From Burkholderiales bacterium (lineage in GTDB: Bacteria; Pseudomonadota; Gammaproteobacteria; Burkholderiales; Casimicrobiaceae), in NCBI GenBank assembly GCA_031275075.1, contig JAISPI010000048.1, forward strand, positions 1-6,975: a DNA stretch of 6,975 bases. The letters run 5' to 3'. The notes under the pieces are model-generated. The model saw nothing but the letters and a program-made list of their open reading frames with translations, did no database searches and was not told where the DNA came from. The position numbers and the translations under genes are program-made. Position 1 is the stretch's first letter. Each line of letters opens with the position of its first letter. Shown piece by piece: positions 1-6,200 of this stretch.

Positions 1-494
1 TCGGTCAGCAACGGCAATTTCAGCGCAGCAGCAACATGATGAGCAAGCTCCTGCGCTTGGTTGAAGCCGCGTTCGATTTGCCGTGCTGCCGACAGCGGTA
101 TGGCGATGATGTGTGTCGGAGGTTCCTGAAAAACGGGAGACGGGCGATCCGACGCTTGACGGTAAGCATCGACCACCAATTGCGCCAGCGGCGCAGTCAA
201 TGCCAGCCGATGGCCGTATTTGAAATCCTGCAACAACCGATCAAGCGGAAACGTATAACGGCAGGCAGCAAGTGTTGCGTCAAAGGGGGGCGGATGGTTC
301 AGGCAAGCGCCGCATAGCGCGCTCGCTGGCGAAGGCAGCGGCGCGGCGCAGCGCACACAACTTTTTTCAATACGCGGCAACGTTGTATCGCAGGCGCGGC
401 ACCAAGCGCCGCGCTGCGCCTGCTGGCCGCACGACACACAGCGCATCGGGAAACAAGCGTTGAGCACGGCGTGCCAAAATCTTCGTTGCGTCAT
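1..494 (-). CDS. comF: ComF family protein (phosphoribosyltransferase-type, competence-associated), 5' part only
   Basis: This is the N-terminal 164 residues of a ComF-type protein; the frame stays open through the left edge. ComF proteins join zinc-binding cysteine pairs to a phosphoribosyltransferase-like fold and are linked to DNA uptake in transformable bacteria, though their biochemical role is poorly defined. Visible cysteine pairs are C19/C22, C32/C35, C46/C49 and C61/C64. Then come the family-typical hydrophobic and FKYGHR stretch (residues 82-96) and the signature IPLSAARQIERGFNQAQELA near residues 132-151. The acidic PRPP-binding loop expected further on lies outside the window. Full-length family members are usually about 220-250 residues, so roughly a third is missing. 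The start at 494 is the only ATG between an in-frame upstream TGA and the first cysteine pair; no strong ribosome binding site is visible. It is transcribed away from the gene at 640. The family call is confident; a role in competence here is inferred. Confidence 0.9.
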   Translation of the reverse strand, partial: MTQRRFWHAVLNACFPMRCVSCGQQAQRGAWCRACDTTLPRIEKSCVRCAAPLPSPASALCGACLNHPPPFDATLAACRYTFPLDRLLQDFKYGHRLALTAPLAQLVVDAYRQASDRPSPVFQEPPTHIIAIPLSAARQIERGFNQAQELAHHVAAALKLPLLT

Positions 495-565
495 GGGTGA
501 TTGTGGGGCGGCAGCAACAGCCAGAGAAGTGGTATTGTACCGGTTGTTTCTTCATGGGCTTTTGT

Positions 566-594
566 GTGACAAATGCCGGGCTTCCGCGTAGAAT
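566..594 (+). promoter_or_regulatory. Predicted sigma70 promoter for the RDD/pilin-like gene
   Basis: A -35 hexamer GTGACA (566-571) and a -10 hexamer TAGAAT (589-594) are separated by exactly 17 bases. Each differs from the sigma70 consensus at one position. Transcription would start near 601, giving a leader of about 40 bases before the ATG at 640. This is a consensus match only; no start site is demonstrated. Confidence 0.55.
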
Positions 595-620
595 CAATAT
601 TCCATTGATGTCAACAACAC

Positions 621-634
621 AAAGGATCGGGAAA
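621..634 (+). promoter_or_regulatory. Candidate ribosome binding site for the gene at 640
   Basis: AAAGGA at 621-626 is the best Shine-Dalgarno match but lies 13 bases from the ATG, which is long. GGGAAA at 629-634 is weaker but better spaced. Together they support the ATG at 640, which is also where the first zinc-ribbon CxxC pair begins (residue 3), leaving almost no room for a later start. Confidence 0.35.
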
Positions 635-639
635 TTCTT

Positions 640-1932
640 ATGGAGTGTTCCGTTTGCGGTCAGGTCAATACCGATAATGCGTCGGTTTGTCTTTCATGTG
701 GCCAACCGTTGTATATGGGCGGCGCTTCGATTGATACCACGCGCGCCGGAGATAAGAGCCGCATGGTGATTGCTGGAAATATTGATTTCCCTTTGCCGCC
801 ACCCCCAAGCCCCTCTTCCTCACAACCGCCGAAGCCACCGTTGCCGAAGGCTGAAGGTGGGATGCTGGAAACACCAGAGAAAGAAGCTCTTTCACAAACG
901 GCAGCCGTTGCCGATGCGAATCCGATTCCGGCAAAACCGCTGTATCTACCACCCTCTACGCCTTCTCCTTTGCTCAACGTGCCGACGTTGGCTGTGCCGA
1001 TGGGACGTCCTGCGCACATGATTTATGCCGGGTTCTGGTACCGTTTTCTGGCATGGCTTATTGATATCGTTATTCTTGGCACTGTGCAAGGCATATTGGC
1101 CGCCGTTGTTCTGATGACATCCGCCGCTTTCGTTTTCCGCGGCAGCCATTTTTCCGACCCTTCGTTATGGCTTTTCATCGGCGCATACGGCGTAATATTT
1201 CTTATCAACGCCATTTTGTCGTTGTTGTATTTCGCTTGGAGTGAAAGTTCGCATTGGCAAGGCACGCTCGGGAAACTGGCGATTGGATTAAAAGTCACCG
1301 ACGCCGACGGTGACCGCATTTCTTTTCTACGCGCACTGAGCCGGTATTTCGCGCACATCATCACCAACATGACGTTCGGCATCGGCTATCTTCTTAATGT
1401 ATTCACCTCACGTCAACAAACCCTGCATGACCTGGTTGCCGGTACGCTGGTTGTGTACAAGGAAGTCACGCCCACCGATTTGACCAACAACCCGGCGGTG
1501 CCCGCACGAGGCTCGCAAAAAGCATTGGTGTTGCTGGTCTGGATCATGAGTCTCATGTTTTTGATGACCGTCATACTGGTCGGGCAATCTCTGGTGGAAA
1601 TGCCGAAGTACCAAACCTCCGAAACCTCCTTCAAAATGTACGAAGCGGAGAGACTGGGCTCTCAGGCAACGGTGGCAGCTTCCGATTATTGGGAAAATCA
1701 CGGGCGCTTCCCGCTGACTTTGGAAGCTGCCGATTTTCGCCAAACATCGACACAAGTGCGTCGAATCTGGATCGACGCCGAGAGTGGCGTTATCCACTTG
1801 GAACTGGGGTTTTCTCCGTTTCGAAAGAAAACGCTGCTCTTCGTCCCCGAGTCCGACAAGGACGGCGATCTGATCTGGCGCTGTCGCAGCGACGACATTG
1901 ATCCGCAGTATTTACCCGAACATTGCCGATAA
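640..1932 (+). CDS. Zinc-ribbon / RDD membrane protein with a C-terminal type IV pilin-like domain
   Basis: This 430-residue protein has four parts. Residues 3-20 form a zinc ribbon (C3/C6 and C17/C20). Residues 50-120 are a proline-rich, low-complexity linker. Residues 128-272 are an RDD domain: R135 and D142 in RFLAWLID, the GTLGKLAIGLKV motif (208-219), and the third signature aspartate D264 in LHDLVAGT. RDD domains are membrane domains of mostly unknown function. Residues 296-430 resemble a type IV pilin: a membrane helix (296-315), then MPKYQ (321-325) where pilins have IPAYQ, YWENHGRFP (350-358) where pilins have a YY..NG.FP segment, and an end with a W-x-C (C415) and YLPEHCR (C429) matching the disulfide-bonded pilin D-region. 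There is no N-terminal prepilin leader, and the helix lacks the usual Glu5, so it is unlikely to be processed and assembled as a normal pilin. It may be a membrane-anchored pilin-like sensor or a partner of the pilus machinery; function unknown. It appears monocistronic. Confidence 0.88.
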   Translation: MECSVCGQVNTDNASVCLSCGQPLYMGGASIDTTRAGDKSRMVIAGNIDFPLPPPPSPSSSQPPKPPLPKAEGGMLETPEKEALSQTAAVADANPIPAKPLYLPPSTPSPLLNVPTLAVPMGRPAHMIYAGFWYRFLAWLIDIVILGTVQGILAAVVLMTSAAFVFRGSHFSDPSLWLFIGAYGVIFLINAILSLLYFAWSESSHWQGTLGKLAIGLKVTDADGDRISFLRALSRYFAHIITNMTFGIGYLLNVFTSRQQTLHDLVAGTLVVYKEVTPTDLTNNPAVPARGSQKALVLLVWIMSLMFLMTVILVGQSLVEMPKYQTSETSFKMYEAERLGSQATVAASDYWENHGRFPLTLEAADFRQTSTQVRRIWIDAESGVIHLELGFSPFRKKTLLFVPESDKDGDLIWRCRSDDIDPQYLPEHCR

Positions 1933-2019
1933 ATACCCAACAGCGATATTGTTTGGGATGTTCCCGTACCGGCGGGTGGCAAGAGTACGCTGACGTACCG
2001 GGTACGCACTGAATGGTAG
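1933..2019 (+). pseudogene. Remnant of the C-terminus of a DUF4139-type protein
   Basis: Directly after the TAA of the preceding gene, the same frame stays open for 28 codons and ends in TAG at 2017-2019. The reading includes DIVWDVPVPAGGKSTLTYR and finishes with VRTEW. From memory, this W-x-V-P-V-P-A-G-G, then T-L-T-Y-R-V-R, then final W pattern is how many DUF4139 proteins end (a beta-strand-rich family of unclear function). There is no start codon, ribosome site or upstream body of such a gene, so this looks like the tail left after a deletion or replacement that brought the RDD/pilin-like gene up to this point. The alternative is chance resemblance in noncoding DNA. A protein search of these 28 residues would settle it. 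Confidence 0.5.
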
Positions 2020-2264
2020 AAGAAACAGCGCCGCAGGAATCCGTCAAAAAAAGACATCGATTGATTTTGCAAGTTGTGACGCGGTGTCGTCACCACACAA
2101 GATGTACCAAAAACGAAATCCAAGCGTTTCGGAGACAAAACGCATATGTTGCGCTTGTTCTCGGCATACTCGCCACGGTCATTTTCAGCCTGCTTGAGCC
2201 AACACCGATAGCCGGCATGAAAACAGCATTTAAGAACGTCGAAATGGCGATGAAAAAAACGTAG
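2013..2264 (+). CDS. Doubtful small hypothetical protein with one membrane segment
   Basis: This 83-codon frame starts at an ATG overlapping the end of the DUF4139-like remnant and stops at TAG just before the gloA terminator hairpin. The first half is basic and polar with no recognisable motif. Residues 44-62 (from NAYVALVLGILATV onward) form a plausible single membrane helix, followed by a lysine-rich tail. No ribosome binding site precedes the ATG, and I recognise no family. It may be a short membrane protein, a decayed fragment of a larger one, or chance. With the remnant before it, it accounts for the roughly 330 bases between the RDD gene and gloA, in which I see no other gene. A weak inverted repeat (stem GTGACG/CGTCAC, 2076-2093) lies here without a T-run. 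Confidence 0.2.
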   Translation: MVEETAPQESVKKRHRLILQVVTRCRHHTRCTKNEIQAFRRQNAYVALVLGILATVIFSLLEPTPIAGMKTAFKNVEMAMKKT

Positions 2265-2296
2265 CGCCGTATTGATATCGCAATATCAATACGGCG
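2254..2296 (-). terminator. Intrinsic terminator of gloA, overlapping its stop codon
   Basis: A perfect 14-bp stem (2265-2278 paired with 2283-2296) closes a 4-base loop. On the minus strand it is followed after four bases by a run of six T (2259-2254), the layout of a Rho-independent terminator for transcription coming from gloA. The gloA stop codon (2286-2288) sits inside the stem, so the last codons and the terminator share bases. On the plus strand no T-run follows the hairpin, so it should not terminate rightward transcription efficiently, although the hairpin could still stabilise an RNA end. Confidence 0.75.
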
Positions 2297-2678
2297 AACC
2301 CCGCTCGATCAACTCAACTTTGTAACCATCGGGGTCTTCGAGGAACGCAATAATGGTTTTGCCGCCCATCACTGGCCCCGCTTCGCGCACAACTTTGGCG
2401 CCTCCGGTGCGAGCCGCCTCGCAAGTCGCCTTGGCGTTCTCAACTTCGATCGCAATGTGGCCGTAAGCGTTGCCAAGATCGTAGCGGTCAGTACCATAGT
2501 TATAAGTCAACTCCAATACGGCTTCCTCAGCTTCATCGCCATAACCCAGATAGACGAGCGTGTATTTCTGTTCCGGACGGTCGACGGTACGCAGAACACG
2601 CATGCCCAGCGCTTCGGTGTAAAACCTTTGTGCCCGCGCCAAATCGCCAGTACGCAACATCGTGTGTAGAATTCTCAT
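2286..2678 (-). CDS. gloA: Lactoylglutathione lyase (glyoxalase I)
   Basis: GloA isomerises the hemithioacetal of methylglyoxal and glutathione to S-D-lactoylglutathione in the cytoplasm, the first step of methylglyoxal detoxification. The 130-residue protein is close in length to E. coli GloA (135) and collinear with it from residue 1: MRILHTMLR at the start, ELTYNYG (56-62), AYGHIAIEV (71-79), EAGPV.GG (99-106) and EDPDGYKVELIE (114-125). All four metal ligands of the E. coli enzyme are present at the same positions: H5, E56, H74 and E122. The E. coli enzyme prefers nickel, and the absence of the extra insertions seen in zinc-type eukaryotic enzymes suggests the same here. The start at 2678 is set by this alignment; upstream there is only a weak GAG-containing ribosome site. 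It is divergent from the yqaA-like gene, 66 bases away, and ends in its own terminator hairpin. Confidence 0.96.
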   Translation of the reverse strand: MRILHTMLRTGDLARAQRFYTEALGMRVLRTVDRPEQKYTLVYLGYGDEAEEAVLELTYNYGTDRYDLGNAYGHIAIEVENAKATCEAARTGGAKVVREAGPVMGGKTIIAFLEDPDGYKVELIERGSPY

Positions 2679-2744
2679 GTTTTTTCTCGGATAAGACGAT
2701 GGTCAAAGGATACCTGAAAATAGCTGCGCTGAAATGTGGTCGTT
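2679..2744. other. Short divergent gap between gloA and the yqaA-like gene
   Basis: These 66 bases must carry the start signals of gloA (leftward) and probably of the yqaA-like gene (rightward). I find no hexamer pair close to the sigma70 consensus in either direction and no clear operator. AAAGGA at 2705-2710 looks like a ribosome site but is too far (34 bases) from the yqaA-like ATG. Confidence 0.4.
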
Positions 2745-3149
2745 ATGGCTGAGTGGGCGGCGCTTGCCGGGCTGTTCAGTTCGGCTTTTTTATCGGCAAC
2801 GTTGCTGCCCGGTCAGTCCGAGTTGGCGTTGTTGGCTGTTTTGTATTTCATGCCGACATGGGTCGTCACTGCGATTGTCGTCGCCACCATCGGAAACACG
2901 CTGGGCGGCATGACGTCATACATTATCGGTCGCTTTTTCTCACACAAAGTCACGCGCCCGATTCCTCCGCTGTTGCAGCGTTATGGCGTCTGGGCCTTGT
3001 TGTTGTCGTGGGTGCCGGTAATCGGCGATGCGCTGTGTGTGGCGTCGGGTGTCTTGCGGCATACGTGGTGGCAAGCAGTGCTGGCGCTGGCCGTTGGCAA
3101 GGGAGCACGTTATATAGCAGTGGCGTGGGCGTTTCTATATATCCCGTAA
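2745..3149 (+). CDS. yqaA: YqaA family small inner-membrane protein (DedA/VTT-like)
   Basis: This 134-residue, highly hydrophobic protein aligns along its length with E. coli YqaA (about 142 residues), a member of the SNARE-associated/DedA-like (VTT) group. Shared landmarks are FLSATLLPG (15-23) followed by a conserved S-E pair (25-26), IGNTLGGMTSYIIGRFF (49-65), RYGVWALLLSWVPVIGD (79-95) and GKGARYIAVA (118-127). The glycine, proline and charged residues inside hydrophobic segments are the re-entrant-loop pattern of that superfamily. Related DedA proteins affect membrane lipid transport and proton-motive force, but YqaA itself has no firmly established function that I know. The ATG at 2745 is chosen because it places the N-terminus exactly as in E. 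coli; a GTG three codons upstream (2736) is possible. No clear ribosome site is visible. The next gene starts 71 bases downstream on the same strand, so they may be co-transcribed. Confidence 0.9.
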   Translation: MAEWAALAGLFSSAFLSATLLPGQSELALLAVLYFMPTWVVTAIVVATIGNTLGGMTSYIIGRFFSHKVTRPIPPLLQRYGVWALLLSWVPVIGDALCVASGVLRHTWWQAVLALAVGKGARYIAVAWAFLYIP

Positions 3150-3220
3150 AAACACGGCCAGACGCCGAATGCAGACGTCCTGCGGTAGAATAACCAATTT
3201 CGCAACAGGTTTTGCGCATC
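3150..3220 (+). promoter_or_regulatory. Intergenic leader of the DUF3683 oxidase, with a possible -10 box
   Basis: This 71-base gap contains TAGAAT at 3186-3191, a one-mismatch -10 hexamer that would start transcription near 3198, about 23 bases before the ATG. No acceptable -35 hexamer stands 17 bases upstream, so it would need activation or another contact. A short AGG at 3207-3209 is the only ribosome-site candidate, 11 bases from the ATG. No terminator for the preceding gene is visible, which leaves read-through from the yqaA-like gene possible. Confidence 0.3.
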
Positions 3221-6200
3221 ATGACCGAGCTTTTGTATATCCCTCCGTCCGACGAAGCAACGGGGTCGGGAACACCCCGGCTCCGCGAGATCCCGTACAA
3301 CTATACCTCGTTCTCCGACCGTGAAATCGTTATCCGTTTGCTCGGCGCCCCGATGTGGGCTGTGCTTGATCAGTTACGGCTTGAGCGGCGTACCGGCCGG
3401 TCGGCGCGGATGTTGTTTGAAGTGCTGGGCGACATCTGGGTCGTGTGCCGCAACCCATACCTTCAAGATGACTTGCTCGACAATCCGAAGCGACGGACGC
3501 TGTTGGTTGAAGCGATGCATCACCGGCTGCACGAAATCGAAAAACGAAGGAAGGCGAATTTTGCTTCGGCGCCGGAACGTGCCGAGAAGGTCGCTCAACT
3601 GGTCGAGGCCGCGCGTGGCGCCGTTGACGCATTTGCGCATTGGTTCCCGCGCACACAAGAATTGCGACGGCGTATCGTGCGTGAACTGTCGCGGCACACG
3701 CACAAGGACAACATTGCATTCGATGGGCTGGCGCGTGCCGCTCACGTCACGGACGCCACCGACTGGCGCATTGAATATCCGGTGGCCGTACTGTATCCCG
3801 ACAACGAGGAGGAAATTCGTGGGCTGGTGCAGGGCTGCATCAAGCTGGGATTGACGATTATTCCGCGCGGTGGCGGTACCGGCTATACCGGCAGCGGCAT
3901 TCCGTTGACAACGAACGCAGTCGTGATCAATACCGAAAAGCTCGACCAACTGTCCGCGGTTGAGCCGGTGGTGTTGCCGGGTCATACTGAACCGACACCG
4001 ACATTCGCTGCCGGCGCTGGAGTGGTCACGCGGAAAGTGATGAATGCAGCAGCAGCGGCAGGGTTGGTGTTTGCTGTTGATCCAACTTCGGCGGACGCTT
4101 CTTGTATCGGCGGTAATATTGCGATGAACGCCGGCGGCAAGAAGGCGGTGTTGTGGGGTACGGCGCTCGACAATTTGGTGTCGTGGCGCATGGTAACGCC
4201 CGATGCGCAATGGTTGGAAGTCACCCGGATCAATCACAACCTCGGCAAAATCCATGACGCCGAAGAGGCCGTATTTGAGTTGAACTGGTTTAACCCCGGC
4301 AGTGAGACCGTGCAGCGCAGCGAAACGTTGCGTATTTCCGGAAGCGCCTTCCGCAAAGCCGGACTGGGTAAGGACGTTACCGATAAATACCTGTACGGCT
4401 TGCCAGGCATCCAGAAAGAAGGTTGCGACGGCATCATTACTTCGGCGCGCTTTGTGCTCTACAAAATGCCGCCAGTGACGCAAACCATTTGTCTTGAATT
4501 CTTCGGGTTGGCCCAACATTCGACACCCGCCATTGTTGAGGTCAAGCGCTATCTCGACACGCAACCGCATGGCGTGCGGCTTGCTGGACTCGAGCACATG
4601 GATGAACGCTACACCAAAGCAGTGAAATACGCGACGAAAGCGCAGAACCGTGGTCGCCCGACGATGGTATTGATCGGCGATATCGTCGGCGATAACGACA
4701 ACGCCGTATCACAGGTGGCCGAAGAAGTGGTGCGCATCGCCAAAGCGCGCGACGGTGAGGCATTCATTGCCACCAGCGCCGAAGAGCGTCACCGCTTTTG
4801 GATCGAACGCTCACGCACGGCAGCCATCGCCAAACACACCAACGCTTTCAAGCTCAACGAAGACGTGGTGATCCCGCTCGAACGGCTTGGTGATTACACC
4901 GACGGCGTCGAGCGGATCAATATCGAGTACTCGCTGCACAACAAACTCAAACTGTGTGATGCGCTGTTGATTTTTTTCAACGATCCGTCGTTGCCGTTGA
5001 TTTTCGGCGACCGGCCCGAACTGAAGCCGACCGACACACTGCTTGAGGAAAAACTTGGAGAAGCACGTTTGCTGGTGAAACAAGTGCGCGCTCGTTGGCA
5101 AGATTTAACCGACCGGCTGGACGAAACTTTTCGCGCGCTTCAAGATCATTCTGAAAGCGCTTCATGGAAAAAAGAGCTGCGCAACCCATTGCAGGATTTG
5201 TTTTCGGGATTGGTGTTGGCGCCATTGATGGCGCGCTGCAAAGAGCTTCACGCACAAGTGTTGCGCAGCCGCGTGTTTGTCGCGTTGCATATGCATGCCG
5301 GTGACGGCAATGTGCATACCAATATTCCAGTCAATTCCGACGATTATGAAATGCTGCAACAGGGCAATGCGGCGGTGTCGCGCATTATCGCGCTGGCCAA
5401 AGCTCTGGGCGGTGTTGTTTCGGGTGAACACGGTATTGGTATCACCAAGCTCGAATTCATGAGCGATGAAGCGTTAAAGCCTTTTGCCGATTACAAGGAA
5501 AAGATCGACCCCAATGGGCATTTCAACGCAGGCAAGCTGCTGCGCTCTGCCGACCTTCCTGCCGATTTGACCAATGCCTACACGCCGAGTTTTTCATTGA
5601 TCGGCCACGAGAGCCTGATTCTCGAACAAAGTGATATCGGCACCATCGCTCGCACGATCAAGGATTGTCTGCGTTGCGGAAAATGCAAACCGGTGTGTTC
5701 CACGCATGTGCCACGCGCCAATCTGCTTTATTCGCCACGCAACAAAATTCTGGGTGTGTCACTATTGACCGAGGCGTTTCTCTATGAAGAACAAACGCGG
5801 CGGGGCGTCTCTTTGCGCCATTTCGATGAAACCTATGATGTGGCGTATCACTGCACCGTTTGCCACAAATGTCTGAACCCCTGTCCAGTTGATATCGATT
5901 TCGGCAATGTGTCGATCGCCATGCGCAACTTTTTGCGCAAAGAAAAGAAAAAACCGTTCAATCCGGGCGCGGCGCTGGGAATGATGTTTCTTAATCTGCA
6001 TAAACCGCTGGCGATCAAGATATTCAAGCATGTTGTTATCGACCTCGGCTATCGATTGCAGCGCGTCGCCAATCTGCTGGCGCGCCGTACCGGCCTTCCG
6101 CAGCGACAAACGAAGCGGCCGCCGGCAACCGTCGGCAATCCGCCGCTCAAAGAACAGGTGATTCATTTCATCAACAAACCAATGCCGAGCAATGTGCCTT

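Larger units (their letters stand above)
495..639. other. Divergent intergenic region between comF and the RDD gene
   Basis: This 145-base gap separates two divergently transcribed genes and so should hold both promoters. A good rightward promoter is visible at 566-594. For the leftward comF gene, the minus strand carries a TACAAT hexamer at 539-534, suitably placed 40 bases upstream of the ATG at 494. No matching -35 box is found 16-18 bases before it, so that promoter is only a possibility. No operator-like repeat is obvious. Confidence 0.5.

Noticed and set aside
36..317. Plus-strand frames at 36-317 and 272-463.
   Set aside because: Both overlap the clear ComF coding sequence on the other strand and have no motif or ribosome site.
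1994..2006. Palindrome CGTACC-G-GGTACG that could be an operator.
   Set aside because: It falls inside the coding-like DUF4139 remnant (the TYRVR codons), not in a promoter, and is too short to stand on its own.
2076..2093. Inverted repeat GTGACG / CGTCAC with a 6-base loop, considered as a terminator for the RDD gene.
   Set aside because: The stem is short, no T-run follows, and it lies 140 bases after the stop codon.
2265..2296. The gloA hairpin considered as a bidirectional terminator also serving the plus strand.
   Set aside because: On the plus strand it is followed by AACC and no T-run, so only the leftward direction has the expected layout.
2753..3193. A 146-codon plus-strand frame overlapping the yqaA-like gene.
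   Set aside because: It is an out-of-frame shadow; the frame from 2745 aligns from end to end with YqaA.
3374..4597. Long open frame on the minus strand opposite the DUF3683 oxidase (407 codons).
   Set aside because: It is the antisense of a strongly supported conserved gene, with no recognisable domain; long antisense frames are common in GC-rich coding DNA.
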